A stretch of 40,144 nucleotides of DNA from Sulfurovum sp. (GCA_023955225.1 JAGSGJ010000019.1:1-40144), one strand, 5' to 3'; positions 16,150 through 24,577 are shown, counted from the first letter of the stretch. Notes: generated by a model from the sequence alone, not told the origin. Numbers and translations: made by a program.

Positions 16150-17364
16150 ATGAACAGTGAGTATAAATCCAAATTAAAACGTAATGTTACTTTGCCCATG
16201 CTCGTTTTTTATGGATTGGGCAATATCTTTGGTGCAGGGATTTATGTGCTTATAGGTGAGGTGGCAGGTATAGCCGGGGTGTATATCCCTCTCTCCTTTC
16301 TTCTTGCCTGTGTTGTTGTCTCTTTTACAGCTCTTACCTATGCTGAACTTAGTGCAAGATATCCTATGAGTGCAGGAGAAGCACTTTATATCAATGCGGG
16401 ATTTAACAGCCCTATTCTCTCTACACTTATAGGTCTCAGCGTTGCTCTTACAGGTCTACTCTCATCTGCCACCATTTTAGATGGATTTCATGGATACTTG
16501 AGTACTTTCATAGAGACTCCTGAGATTATAACCACCCTGATAGTTGTTATACTCATAAGTTCTATAGCAATATGGGGTATTTCCCAATCTATTATAATCA
16601 CTGCACTACTCACATTGATCGAAAGCTTTGGTCTTAGTATGGTTATTTATGTAGGGTTTAATCATATCTCATGGGATATACAAACCTTTATACCACCTAT
16701 GAATTTCACACTGATTCATGCTATTATCTTGGGTGCATTTTTAGCTTTTTATGCTTTTATAGGTTTTGAAGATATGGTTAACATTGCTGAAGAGGTTAAA
16801 GAGCCTTCCAGCACTATGCCAAAAGCTATCATCATCACACTTATCATAGCCACACTCTTTTATATTACTATTGCCTTAGTCTCAATATCGGTAGTACCTG
16901 CAGGTGAACTGGCTGGCTCTAAAGCACCATTAGCGAAAGTTTATGAAACTGCTACACATTCCAAAGCAACTATTCTAAGTACTATTGCTTTGTTTGCTGT
17001 CATTAATGGCGCACTCATTCAAATTATCATGGCTTCAAGAATCTTCTATGGTATGAGTATCCAAGGTTGGTTACCAAACTTTCTTGGAATCGTCCATCCA
17101 AAGACAAGTACACCTATCAATGCTACTATTCTTGCTGGATTACTGGTATTCCTTCTGGCTACACTATTCCCCATCCTTACGTTGGCTCAGTCCACCAGCT
17201 TCATGATCTTCATTATCTTCACACTTATAAATGTTTCACTGATACGTATTAAAATTAAAGAGCCTCATCCTCAAGGGATAAGAACCTATCATATGGCTAT
17301 ACCTGTCATAGCCATTATTCTTAATCTCACCCTATTAGGTTTTCAAATTATTTCAGGATTTTAA
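16150..17364 (+). CDS. APC-superfamily amino-acid permease
   Basis: A 404-residue inner-membrane transporter with about 12 hydrophobic spans. The first-helix motif FYGLGNIFGAGIYVLIG matches the unwound glycine segment (G-x-G-I) of amino acid-polyamine-organocation transporters, and YAELSARYPMSAGEALYI and FIGFEDMVNIAEEVKEPSSTMPKAI are typical for the superfamily. The substrate cannot be read from sequence. It is probably transcribed alone: an inverted repeat lies at its promoter and a hairpin follows the stop. Confidence 0.88.
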   Translation: MNSEYKSKLKRNVTLPMLVFYGLGNIFGAGIYVLIGEVAGIAGVYIPLSFLLACVVVSFTALTYAELSARYPMSAGEALYINAGFNSPILSTLIGLSVALTGLLSSATILDGFHGYLSTFIETPEIITTLIVVILISSIAIWGISQSIIITALLTLIESFGLSMVIYVGFNHISWDIQTFIPPMNFTLIHAIILGAFLAFYAFIGFEDMVNIAEEVKEPSSTMPKAIIITLIIATLFYITIALVSISVVPAGELAGSKAPLAKVYETATHSKATILSTIALFAVINGALIQIIMASRIFYGMSIQGWLPNFLGIVHPKTSTPINATILAGLLVFLLATLFPILTLAQSTSFMIFIIFTLINVSLIRIKIKEPHPQGIRTYHMAIPVIAIILNLTLLGFQIISGF

Positions 17365-17392
17365 TATCCAAAAGAAATCTAAGCTGGATATT
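17363..17392 (+). terminator. Candidate terminator after the permease gene
   Basis: AATATCCA (17363-17370) pairs with TGGATATT (17385-17392) around a 14-base loop, followed by GAATTTTGG. The stem overlaps the last base of the stop codon. It may be a weak terminator; the upp -10 box lies only 10 bases further on. Confidence 0.35.
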
Positions 17393-17401
17393 GAATTTTG
17401 G

Positions 17402-17407
17402 TATAAT
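17402..17407 (+). promoter_or_regulatory. Candidate -10 element for upp
   Basis: A perfect TATAAT lies 28 bases before the upp ATG, with AAAAGG as ribosome site between. No convincing -35 box is seen at the right distance. Confidence 0.45.
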
Positions 17408-17434
17408 AAAATATACAAAAATAAAAGGTCTACT

Positions 17435-18064
17435 ATGATCAATAAACTTTCCAATCCTGTTGCAAAAACTTTAGTGAATCATTTGAGAGAAACAAAAACA
17501 GATGCATTACGTTTTCGGCATATTGTTCAAGAACTGTCTCGACTGCTAGTGTATGAGGCACTCAAAACTCAGACACTTGAAGATCAAACTATTACAACTT
17601 GGCATGGTGAACAAAAATTTGGATTTATAAAAGAAGAAGATTTACTTTTCGTTACTATTTTACGTGCAGGACTCCCTATGATAGAGGCTGTTACTGCACT
17701 TTTTCCTAATGCATCATCAGGATTTCTCGCTATGAAACGTGATGAAAATACCCATCAGAGTATTCTTTACTATGACCGTATCCCTGAATGTAAAGGTAAA
17801 ACTGTCATTATCGTTGATCCAATGGTAGCAACAGCAGGATCACTATGCGATGCAATATCTCTCATTGAATCCAAATCACCTAAAAAGATTATTTCACTCA
17901 ATCTTATTGGATCTCCAGAAGGAATAGCCATCCTTGAACAAAAACATCCGAATGTAGAAGTATTTATTGCACAGATAGATGATAACCTTAACGAAAATAA
18001 GTTTATTATGCCAGGCTTGGGAGATGCAGGTGATCGATCATACAATACAATAGAATCTTCATAA
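17435..18064 (+). CDS. upp: Uracil phosphoribosyltransferase
   Basis: Upp salvages uracil by joining it to PRPP to give UMP in the cytoplasm. The 209-residue length is standard. The PRPP-binding motif VDPMVATAGS is at about 127-136, TILRAGLPMIEA at 74-85 and the uracil-binding C-terminal PGLGDAGDR is intact. It is flanked by an independent permease and a non-coding gap of 204 bases before sorA, so it is probably monocistronic. Confidence 0.96.
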   Translation: MINKLSNPVAKTLVNHLRETKTDALRFRHIVQELSRLLVYEALKTQTLEDQTITTWHGEQKFGFIKEEDLLFVTILRAGLPMIEAVTALFPNASSGFLAMKRDENTHQSILYYDRIPECKGKTVIIVDPMVATAGSLCDAISLIESKSPKKIISLNLIGSPEGIAILEQKHPNVEVFIAQIDDNLNENKFIMPGLGDAGDRSYNTIESS

Positions 18065-18268
18065 ATAACATCATATATATCAATATATTTATTTTCATAA
18101 GTAAATATGATTGATAATGAAACATTTGATTATAAATTAAGATGTAAATTCGTACTAAACTACGCTCTATAAACCCTATTTTCAGTATCTATTAAGTGAT
18201 ATTCTCCCATAATTACATCAATGAATAATTAGTATTTTAATTTATTATCACACACTGAAAGGTATTTT

Positions 18269-19474
18269 ATGGAAAGAAGAGATTTCTTTAAAAAAGCTAT
18301 AGTTACTGCTGGTGCAGCAGCTGTAGGGACTAGTACGCTAGAGGCTGGAGAAACAGTTCAGCCTATTGATAACAGAAAAATATCACCGGTTGCTTTTCCT
18401 GAAAAAAGACCACTGATCATGTATTCTGATAGACCTCCTTTGTTGGAAACACCTAGAGATGTTTTTACCTCTGTACTTACACCAAATGATCAGTTTTTTG
18501 TACGTTGGCATATGCCAGATATCCCTACGCACATTGATCCGGATACGTATAGTATCCACATCAACGGACTTGTAAAGAAAGAGCTTCACATATCACTTAA
18601 TGATCTTAAAACAAAGTTTGAACAAGTAGAAGTAACAGCTGTACTCCAATGTGGAGGAAACAGTCGTTCTGCGTTTAAACCTATTGCTGGTGGTATCCAG
18701 TGGGGTTCAGGAGCTATGGGTTGTGCTACTTGGAAAGGTGTAAGGTTGTCTGATATTCTTCATAAGGCAGGCCTAGAAAAAGATGCTGCATGGATCGGTT
18801 TTAATGGTTCTGAGAGAGCCGCTTACTATGAAACACCTGAATTCATACGTGAACTTGAGCTTACAGAGCTTGATGACAATGTGATTCTTGCTTATGAGAT
18901 GAATGGTGAAGATCTACCATATCTTAACGGTTACCCTCTCAGACTTGTACTTCCAGGGTACTACTCTGACTCATGGGTAAAAATGCTATCTAACATCACA
19001 GTAACCAATGAATACAAAAAACTCTTCTTTATGGATGTTGCCTATCGTGTACCAGACAATGAAACAGAGTCAGAAACACCAGAGAAAAAGTTTAAAAAGA
19101 CGAAGCCGATCAAAAAGATGAATGTGAAGTCTGTGATCGGATACCCTACAAAAGACTCAGTTATCAATCATAAGTCACACGTTGTTGTACGTGGTGTTGC
19201 ATGGGATGATGGTCATGGTATTCAAGATGTACTTGTTTCTACAGATGGAGGTAAAACTTGGGACAAAGCCCTACTTGATGATGGTAAGCTTGGACGTTAT
19301 GCCTACAGAGCCTTTAGATTTGCATATAAACCAACAACATTTGGTAAAGTAACTATCATGACAAAAGCTATCAATAAGATAGGTCAAGAACAACCTTTTG
19401 CTAAAGATATCAAATGGAATCATGGTGGATATAAATATAACGGTATCGATGAAGTTACTGTGGAGGTAATATAA
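18269..19474 (+). CDS. sorA: Molybdenum-dependent sulfite dehydrogenase catalytic subunit (SorA-like), Tat-exported
   Basis: A 401-residue sulfite-oxidase-family molybdoenzyme, which oxidises sulfite to sulfate in the periplasm. The N-terminus carries a twin-arginine motif (ERRDFFKKA), so it is exported folded. The Mo-ligand Cys is C128 within LQCGGNSRS. A hinge rich in Lys/Glu (about 265-285) leads to the C-terminal dimerisation domain (VSTDGGKTWDKA). The next gene, overlapping by one base, is a small c-type cytochrome, the SorA-SorB arrangement. SoxC/other sulfite-oxidase homologues are the alternatives, but no sox genes are nearby. An AAAGG site precedes the ATG. Confidence 0.88.
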   Translation: MERRDFFKKAIVTAGAAAVGTSTLEAGETVQPIDNRKISPVAFPEKRPLIMYSDRPPLLETPRDVFTSVLTPNDQFFVRWHMPDIPTHIDPDTYSIHINGLVKKELHISLNDLKTKFEQVEVTAVLQCGGNSRSAFKPIAGGIQWGSGAMGCATWKGVRLSDILHKAGLEKDAAWIGFNGSERAAYYETPEFIRELELTELDDNVILAYEMNGEDLPYLNGYPLRLVLPGYYSDSWVKMLSNITVTNEYKKLFFMDVAYRVPDNETESETPEKKFKKTKPIKKMNVKSVIGYPTKDSVINHKSHVVVRGVAWDDGHGIQDVLVSTDGGKTWDKALLDDGKLGRYAYRAFRFAYKPTTFGKVTIMTKAINKIGQEQPFAKDIKWNHGGYKYNGIDEVTVEVI

Positions 19475-19782
19475 TGAAAAAATTAATATTAATTGCAACA
19501 CTACTTGCATCACCTCTTTTTGCACAGGTCAAAGAAAATGTAGAAGTACCTTATGTAGCGTTCCCGATCAAAATGGGAAAAGGATTTGATGCGATTCAAA
19601 CACATTGTCTTATGTGTCACTCTTTTGGATATATCACAAATCAGGGAAGACAGTCTAAAAAGTTTTGGCGTGGGAAAGTAGACAAGATGATAGTACACTT
19701 TAAAGCACCTATGGATGAAGCTGCGGCAAAAGAAACTACAGACTATCTATTTGAACACTATGGAAATGGAAAGTTAAAATAA
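19474..19782 (+). CDS. sorB: Small monoheme cytochrome c, SorB-like electron acceptor
   Basis: 102 residues: a signal peptide (MKKLILIATLLASPLFA), then a single heme motif CLMCH at 45-49, followed by a C-terminal helix. SorB accepts electrons from the SorA molybdenum centre and passes them to the respiratory chain. The ATG overlaps the sorA stop (TAATG) and is preceded by a strong GGAGG site. The distal Met is not certain by eye; M55-M77 region candidates include the KMIVHF segment. Confidence 0.85.
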   Translation: MKKLILIATLLASPLFAQVKENVEVPYVAFPIKMGKGFDAIQTHCLMCHSFGYITNQGRQSKKFWRGKVDKMIVHFKAPMDEAAAKETTDYLFEHYGNGKLK

Positions 19783-19792
19783 GTTTATTTGC

Positions 19793-19812
19793 TCCACCTC
19801 ATAAGAGGTGGA
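19793..19812. terminator. Hairpin between convergent sorB and the repeat lipoprotein gene
   Basis: TCCACCTC (19793-19800), ATAA, GAGGTGGA (19805-19812) form a perfect 8-base GC-rich stem with a 4-base loop. It lies 10 bases after the sorB stop and 28 bases before the end of the minus-strand gene. No long T run follows on either strand. Confidence 0.6.
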
Positions 19813-19840
19813 ATTCGCTAATGTATTCTATCATTTAGTT

Positions 19841-20779
19841 TTATCTCTCTCTTCTTTCTCTGTCTTCATCTTTATCATTATTTCTGCTGCGAGTGCGGAC
19901 ATTATTTTTATCATTTGTTTTGATGGTATTTCTGGTTTTTGTTTTAACATTATCTCTATTATTTGTTCGAACTTTTGTTCTAGTCTTTGTTGTGACGCGT
20001 TCTCCATTTTGGTTTACTCTGGTCTTTGTTCTGACGCGTTCTCCATTCTGGTTAACTCTGGTCTTTGTTTTGACACGCTCTCCATTCTGGTTAACTCTGG
20101 TCTTTGTTTTGATACGCTCTCCATTCTGGTTTACTCTGGTCTTAGTTCTGACACGGTCTCCATTCTGGTTTACTCTGGTCTTAGTTCTGACACGGTCTCC
20201 ATTCTGGTTTATTCTTGTCTTTGTTCTGACACGTTCTCCATTCTGGTTTACTCTAGTCTTTGTTGTGACACGTTCTCCATTCTGGTTTACTCTTGTCTTT
20301 GTTCTGACACGTTCTCCATTCTGGTTTACTCTGGTCTTTGTTCTGATATTGTCTCTATTATAATTACGGTTACGATCACGGTTTCTGTAATGACTTGAAC
20401 GTTGATAAATGCTTCTACTGCTGTAGTGTCCATAGTTTCCATTTACTGCACGATAACGGCGTCCATCATAGTAACGATAATTTTTATGATAGTAGTGTCC
20501 ATGACGGAATTTACGATTTCCATAGTAATAATACCCATTTTTATAATACCCACCATAATAATAAACCCCACTTAGATAATAGTAAGGCACACCATAATAA
20601 TATGGATAAGAGTAGCTAGAAAGAGATATTCTAACACTCGAGTATGGAACTGGATTATAATATCTCGAGTCGTAATATCCATTATCATAATATCCTGGTT
20701 GTACTGGAGCACAACCCGAAAAGAACAATGTTGAAGATGCTGCAACTGCCAAACCTAAATATTTTGTTTTATTTAACAT
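19841..20779 (-). CDS. Lipoprotein with Tyr-rich N-terminal half and nine 13-residue basic repeats
   Basis: 312 residues. The N-terminus is a lipoprotein signal with lipobox FFSGC (Cys23). Residues about 30-110 are extremely Tyr/Gly-rich (YYDNGYYDSRYY and PYYYGVPYYYL are examples). Residues 146-262 are exactly nine tandem copies of a 13-residue unit, RTKTRVNQNGERV, with small changes at the first (R/T/K), sixth (V/I), eleventh (E/D) and thirteenth (V/I) positions. The end is Arg/Asp-rich. The mature protein is very basic, so it may bind LPS, peptidoglycan, polyphosphate or nucleic acid; this is an inference. A good ribosome site (AAAGGA) precedes the ATG. Plus-strand frames through the repeats are shadows. 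Confidence 0.82.
   Translation of the reverse strand: MLNKTKYLGLAVAASSTLFFSGCAPVQPGYYDNGYYDSRYYNPVPYSSVRISLSSYSYPYYYGVPYYYLSGVYYYGGYYKNGYYYYGNRKFRHGHYYHKNYRYYDGRRYRAVNGNYGHYSSRSIYQRSSHYRNRDRNRNYNRDNIRTKTRVNQNGERVRTKTRVNQNGERVTTKTRVNQNGERVRTKTRINQNGDRVRTKTRVNQNGDRVRTKTRVNQNGERIKTKTRVNQNGERVKTKTRVNQNGERVRTKTRVNQNGERVTTKTRTKVRTNNRDNVKTKTRNTIKTNDKNNVRTRSRNNDKDEDRERRER
19994..20344 (-). repeat. Nine tandem 39-base repeats inside the lipoprotein gene
   Basis: Nine direct repeats of 39 bases (351 bases in all) encode the 13-residue units. On the plus strand each unit contains TCTCCATTCTGGTTTACTC or a near copy. The unit is a multiple of three, so gain or loss of copies keeps the frame. Copies differ by a few bases, some of them silent, so the array is not a very recent expansion of a single unit. 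There are no spacers between units, so it is not a CRISPR array. Confidence 0.95.
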
Positions 20780-20833
20780 GTGAATCCTTTATTTTTTATA
20801 TCATAGTGTAGAAATGTGTATCTATCGTGTAGA

Positions 20834-21487
20834 TTAGAAAGCTATGATCTCTTCTTTAAATTCTAATGGAATCTGACCTTTACTCTTGCGTGCAATGGTA
20901 TCTCTATATATCCATGCAGCCTTTATCTCTTCTCTTTTTTCTTTACTCAACAGAGGTGTATCATACCTACCGGCATCTTCAAGTTGTCTTTGTGCTTCAT
21001 AGAGTATGAGTCCTGTGGCTACGGAGACATTAAGACTTTGTACCATGCCTTGCATAGGGATGATGATCACTTCATCTGCCATCTCTACTATTTCGTCTGA
21101 GACCCCGTCTTTTTCATTTCCCATCACAAGCATTGTAGGCTTGGTATAGTCTATCTTCCTAAATGAAACTGCCCGTTCTTCAAGATGTGTCACTAGCACT
21201 TGAAAGCCCTGCGCTTTTTTTTCTTTTAAAAATGCCACTTTGTGATCATCATTCATACGGTAACGATGCGTCCATCTATGTGCACCCTGAGTGATGGTTT
21301 TATGTATACGAAGACTTTCATTCTCTTTCGTACTATAATATATGTCGAGTACACCAACAGCATCAGCTGAACGGATGATGGCAGAAAGGTTTTGTGAACT
21401 ATGGACATTGTCCAGCATCACTTGCAGATCAGGTTGCTTTTTACTCAATAAGTCATCAATACGGGCTATACGTTTTTCATTCAACAT
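20834..21487 (-). CDS. trmH: tRNA 2'-O-methyltransferase, TrmH/SpoU family
   Basis: A 217-residue SPOUT methyltransferase; TrmH methylates the ribose of G18 in the tRNA D-loop using SAM. The three SPOUT motifs are visible: NLSAIIRSADAVG with the conserved Asn/Arg, MLVMGNEKDGVSDE, and IPMQGMVQSLNVSVATGLILYE, which form the knotted SAM site. A C-terminal helical extension follows. SPOUT paralogues for other positions are possible, but length and motifs fit TrmH. It lies 54 bases upstream of the repeat lipoprotein on the same side of the start. Confidence 0.85.
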   Translation of the reverse strand: MLNEKRIARIDDLLSKKQPDLQVMLDNVHSSQNLSAIIRSADAVGVLDIYYSTKENESLRIHKTITQGAHRWTHRYRMNDDHKVAFLKEKKAQGFQVLVTHLEERAVSFRKIDYTKPTMLVMGNEKDGVSDEIVEMADEVIIIPMQGMVQSLNVSVATGLILYEAQRQLEDAGRYDTPLLSKEKREEIKAAWIYRDTIARKSKGQIPLEFKEEIIAF

Positions 21488-21537
21488 AAGAGATTATAAC
21501 CATACAAACTAAAATACATACAAGCTATAAATTCGGG

Positions 21538-21543
21538 TATAAT
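21538..21543 (+). promoter_or_regulatory. Candidate -10 element for the 21568-22706 gene set
   Basis: TATAAT preceded by GGG lies 25 bases upstream of the first ATG in this three-gene set, with an AAGGAAG ribosome site between. The trmH gene starts in the opposite direction 50 bases away. Confidence 0.45.
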
Positions 21544-21567
21544 TGCAAAAAAATATAAGGAAGTGCT

Positions 21568-22065
21568 ATGTGCGACTTCAATACTTTAACAGATGAAGAA
21601 AAAAAGCTTCATCATGAAAAACTTTTACAGTGTGCAAACAACTTCGGAGGAAAGAACTTTTTTCTTCAACTCCTAGAAGCGATCCGTGAGACCAAGCCTC
21701 ATCCACTTACGGCAGGTAGTAATCAATTCAGCATTGAGCTAGGTACGATCAAATGGAATAAGGTCATCTTTAATGACAAACTCCAACTCTTGCTTAAAGC
21801 ACGCGTAAATGAGAGTGAACAAGACAATTTTCTACCAAAACCTGATGAAAAGAACTACAAAAAAATACTTAATGTTGTTCGTACATTGAAACCTATTGTT
21901 TTTCATGTAAAACCAGCCCATAAAGAAGATGGACCAGGTTTTTTCTTCCAACCTTTTGATACGATAGATGATAATACAACAAAATTAAACCCTGTATTTG
22001 ATGCACTCTTCTTTTGTTCAGTAGAGACAGTCAAAAAAGCACTAAACTACGAACCAAAGGCATAA
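21568..22065 (+). CDS. Conserved-looking hypothetical protein (165 residues)
   Basis: I do not recognise a family. The protein is soluble, begins MCDFNTLTDEEKKLHHEKLLQ and has a helical N-terminal third. A later region carries PIVFHVKPAHKEDGPGFFFQPF and a C-terminal NPVFDALFFCSVETVKKAL. A ribosome site (AAGGAAG) and a -10 box precede it, and ywbE follows after 3 bases, so it is a real gene in an operon. No signal peptide or membrane span is seen. Its two neighbours are also small proteins of poorly known function. Confidence 0.75.
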   Translation: MCDFNTLTDEEKKLHHEKLLQCANNFGGKNFFLQLLEAIRETKPHPLTAGSNQFSIELGTIKWNKVIFNDKLQLLLKARVNESEQDNFLPKPDEKNYKKILNVVRTLKPIVFHVKPAHKEDGPGFFFQPFDTIDDNTTKLNPVFDALFFCSVETVKKALNYEPKA

Positions 22066-22068
22066 AAG

Positions 22069-22263
22069 ATGACAGGTGGGCAAAAAAGAGCAAATATAAA
22101 GTATGGTCTGGATGTGGGAGTGGTACTGAAAGAGGACCAAACCACAGGAAGACTCACCTATGGAAAAGTACAGAAGATCCTTACCAATTCCCCTACGCAT
22201 CCCCACGGTGTCAAGGTACGTTTGAATACAGGTGAAGTCGGAAGAGTGAAAGAGATCCTATGA
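22069..22263 (+). CDS. ywbE: YwbE family protein
   Basis: A 64-residue protein matching the YwbE family (DUF2196) as I recall it: MTGGQKRANIKYGLDVGVVL near the start, then TGRLTYGKVQKILTNSPTHP and HGVKVRLNTGEVGRVKEI. Family function is not established; the small basic beta-rich shape suggests RNA or nucleotide binding, which is inference. The stop overlaps the next start (ATGA). The frame 22014-22235 that overlaps it is a shadow. Confidence 0.88.
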   Translation: MTGGQKRANIKYGLDVGVVLKEDQTTGRLTYGKVQKILTNSPTHPHGVKVRLNTGEVGRVKEIL

Positions 22264-22706
22264 CCCTCTTCATCGATGGAGATGCCTTTCCAAACCTTCT
22301 TAAACCTATTGTTTTACGAAGCATAGAACGTCTCGCACTCCCCACAAAAGTCATTGCCAATAAACAGATAAACATAGGCAGATCAAAACACATTGAATAC
22401 ATTATCGTAGATCAAGGTGCAGATGAAGCGGATCATCATATCGTATCGTTATGTAATGTGGGTGACCTGGTCATCACTGCCGACATCCCTTTGGCAGATA
22501 GGATCATAAGTAAAGATGCCCATGCTATAGACCACAGAGGTGAACTCTACAGCGTAGATAACATCAAACAATACCTTGCCATGAGAAACCTGATGGAAAG
22601 CATTAGAGAAGGTGGAGAGATGACAGGAGGACCAAAGGCTTTTGGTACAAAAGATGCGCATGCCTTTGCAAATCAGCTCAATGCATTTTTAGCAAAGAAT
22701 GCATAA
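22260..22706 (+). CDS. YaiI/YqxD family protein (UPF0178, PIN-like)
   Basis: 148 residues. The N-terminal LFIDGDAFPN, the central VDQGADEADHHIVSLCNVGDLVITADIPLADR and the C-terminal GGPKAFGTKDAHAFANQLNAFL are the hallmarks of the YaiI/YqxD (DUF188) family. The acidic residues (D6, D8, then D-E-AD and D) resemble a PIN/NYN nuclease-type metal site, but no activity is established for the family. The start overlaps ywbE (ATGA). Only 12 bases separate its stop from the convergent methyltransferase stop. Confidence 0.88.
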   Translation: MTLFIDGDAFPNLLKPIVLRSIERLALPTKVIANKQINIGRSKHIEYIIVDQGADEADHHIVSLCNVGDLVITADIPLADRIISKDAHAIDHRGELYSVDNIKQYLAMRNLMESIREGGEMTGGPKAFGTKDAHAFANQLNAFLAKNA

Positions 22707-22718
22707 ATCTCTCTTCTG

Positions 22719-23297
22719 TTATGATGACTGCAATTGTCCGGAAATAGTATAACGCCATCCATATTGATTTATATCTACTGCAAAACCATGACTTACAAGT
22801 ATCTGTTTTAACACTTCAGGTGCAAAAAAGTTCCCAGGTTCACCCAGTATTTTTTCTGCTATTGAAAGACTTTTGCCCATAAATGTACTCGAATCAAACT
22901 CATAGATAAAGAGTTTTCCCTCTTCTTTAAGTACACGTACAATCTCCTGAAGGGACTTGTCTACATCAGAAAAATGGTGAAGCGCTTCCCCAATAAGTAT
23001 AGCCTCAAAGCTATCTTCTTCAAAGGGAAGTGTTTCCGCATGCGCTTTATGTGTTTCTATATATTCAGCAGAAAATTTCAGCATCCCTTCTGCAGGATCA
23101 ACCGCTGTAAATCGAAGATCTTCTCTACAGGCATAAGCAAATTCAGTCATGATCCCTGTTCCTGCACCAAGGTCCAATACCAAAGCACGTTTTGAAAGCG
23201 GTATTAAGAAGCTACAAAGTGACTCACGTATTTTACGTGGATATATTGATGGTCCTATATGCTTAAATATCCAACCCAAATGATTAAAAGGAATCAT
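22719..23297 (-). CDS. Class I SAM-dependent methyltransferase
   Basis: 192 residues with a standard class I fold: motif I VLDLGAGTGIMTEFA, the acidic post-I AVDPAEGML, and the motif region LPFEEDSFEAILIGEALHHFSD typical of methyltransferase type 11 proteins. The substrate cannot be told from sequence; members act on quinones, lipids or small molecules. The closest-looking group is the UbiE-like set. The promoter is likely in the 146-base gap shared with mltG. Confidence 0.82.
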   Translation of the reverse strand: MIPFNHLGWIFKHIGPSIYPRKIRESLCSFLIPLSKRALVLDLGAGTGIMTEFAYACREDLRFTAVDPAEGMLKFSAEYIETHKAHAETLPFEEDSFEAILIGEALHHFSDVDKSLQEIVRVLKEEGKLFIYEFDSSTFMGKSLSIAEKILGEPGNFFAPEVLKQILVSHGFAVDINQYGWRYTISGQLQSS

Positions 23298-23401
23298 CGA
23301 TATATCTCCTTCTTAGATGCTTTTTCTCTGTATGATTATAGTATAAAAATTCATTTATATGACAATTTGACACATATACATACCAAATTTTACAACTTAG
23401 A

Positions 23402-23407
23402 TATAAT
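23402..23407 (+). promoter_or_regulatory. Candidate -10 element for mltG
   Basis: TATAAT lies 36 bases upstream of the mltG ATG in the divergent gap. A TTGACA at 23367-23372 is too far away (29 bases) to be its -35 partner. Confidence 0.45.
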
Positions 23408-23443
23408 ATCAAGTAAAAATCACATATAAGATTATAGGCATTC

Positions 23444-24505
23444 ATGAAAAAGATACTTTCAGATAAATACAGACATTTTATTCTTACCTTTGAAATCTTC
23501 ATGCTACTATTATTGATTCCCCTCACCTATGATCTTGTTCCTGTTAATGGGGGAACTAAAACGTTCTATATACCCTCTTCAAACATAGATGACGTTGTGA
23601 AAACACTCAAAACAAATGGTTATGAAGTCACATGGATGGACAAACTGATGTTAAGGCTCAGAAAAACACCTGATGAGGGTTGGTACAGTGTTGAACCGAC
23701 TGAACATGGACGCTTTTTATTTTTTCAGCATCTCTATAAACAAAAAACAGATGAACTTATGGATGTAGTGGTCTATGCAGGAGAAACAAAAGAGGAATTG
23801 ACTGCCCGTCTAGCTAATGATATGAAACTTGATCAGGAAAAACTTTTAAGTACCTACAAAAGTCTTGCACATTTTGAGGAAGCAGATATCTTGGCTCAAC
23901 GCTATACCATTGCACGTAAAGCAGATGTAAATGCAACGATGCAGTATATTTTCTTAGATTCCAGACGAAAATTAGAAGAATTTTCAAAAGAATATTTTAA
24001 AGAAACACCCGATCGATTAGAACTAAAAATTGTCCATACCATCGCTTCTATTATCCAAAAAGAGAGTAACTCTATCGACGAAATGCCACTCATATCTTCA
24101 GTGATCTATAACCGGTTGGAAAAAGGTATGAGACTTCAGATGGACAGCACATTAAACTATGGACTGTATGCCCATACTATTGTTACACCAGAACGTATCA
24201 AGAGTGATGAGAGTGACTATAATACATACAAACACAAAGGCTTACCGCCTCATCCTCTAGGTACAGTCACCATAGATGCATTAAAAGCCTCCATGAAACC
24301 AACAACAACTGACTATATTTTCTTCATGCTTAACAAAAACGGTACACATAACTTCACGGCAACCTACGATAAACACTTAGAAAATATTAGGGCTTTCAGA
24401 ACCTATCAAAAAGAGAAAAAAAAGAAAAAAGAAAAAGAAAAAAGAGAAATAAATAATACCTACAAACATTTGAGTAAAAAAGTAGATCCTAAAACTAGTA
24501 TGTAG
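23444..24505 (+). CDS. mltG: Endolytic peptidoglycan transglycosylase MltG (YceG-like)
   Basis: MltG cleaves nascent glycan strands at the inner membrane and sets their length. It is 353 residues, with one membrane span near residues 11-31 and then a periplasmic LysM-like region. The catalytic glutamate is E207 in IASIIQKESNS, followed by the family motifs SSVIYNRLEKGMRLQMDSTLNYGL and HKGLPPHPLGTVTIDALKASMKPT. A very Lys/Glu-rich run (about 325-340) and a short tail are appended. It stands alone between a methyltransferase and clpB. Confidence 0.92.
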   Translation: MKKILSDKYRHFILTFEIFMLLLLIPLTYDLVPVNGGTKTFYIPSSNIDDVVKTLKTNGYEVTWMDKLMLRLRKTPDEGWYSVEPTEHGRFLFFQHLYKQKTDELMDVVVYAGETKEELTARLANDMKLDQEKLLSTYKSLAHFEEADILAQRYTIARKADVNATMQYIFLDSRRKLEEFSKEYFKETPDRLELKIVHTIASIIQKESNSIDEMPLISSVIYNRLEKGMRLQMDSTLNYGLYAHTIVTPERIKSDESDYNTYKHKGLPPHPLGTVTIDALKASMKPTTTDYIFFMLNKNGTHNFTATYDKHLENIRAFRTYQKEKKKKKEKEKREINNTYKHLSKKVDPKTSM

Positions 24506-24524
24506 ACTGTTTCAAAATATAAAA

Positions 24525-24554
24525 CAGGGTACACTTCACAAAAAGTGTACCCTG
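24525..24554. terminator. Bidirectional terminator between mltG and clpB
   Basis: CAGGGTACACTT (24525-24536) and AAGTGTACCCTG (24543-24554) form a perfect 12-base stem with a 6-base loop. Read on the minus strand the stem is followed by TTTTATATTTTG, a good terminator for clpB. It also lies 20 bases after the mltG stop. Confidence 0.8.
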
Positions 24555-24577
24555 CTGACGTCTTTGTTAGAATTAGA

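Noticed and set aside
19994..20344. Regular repeats suggesting a CRISPR array
   Set aside because: The units are contiguous 39-base tandem copies with no unique spacers and code for a protein.
19808..20398. Two long plus-strand frames across the lipoprotein repeats (also 19893-20363)
   Set aside because: They are repeated low-complexity shadows: the 39-base repeat is open in several frames. The minus-strand frame has the signal peptide, lipobox, ribosome site and a coherent protein.
22014..22235. 73-residue plus frame over ywbE
   Set aside because: It overlaps the clearly recognisable YwbE in another frame.
23367..23407. TTGACA as -35 partner of the mltG -10 box
   Set aside because: The spacing is 29 bases, far from the 16-18 bases needed.
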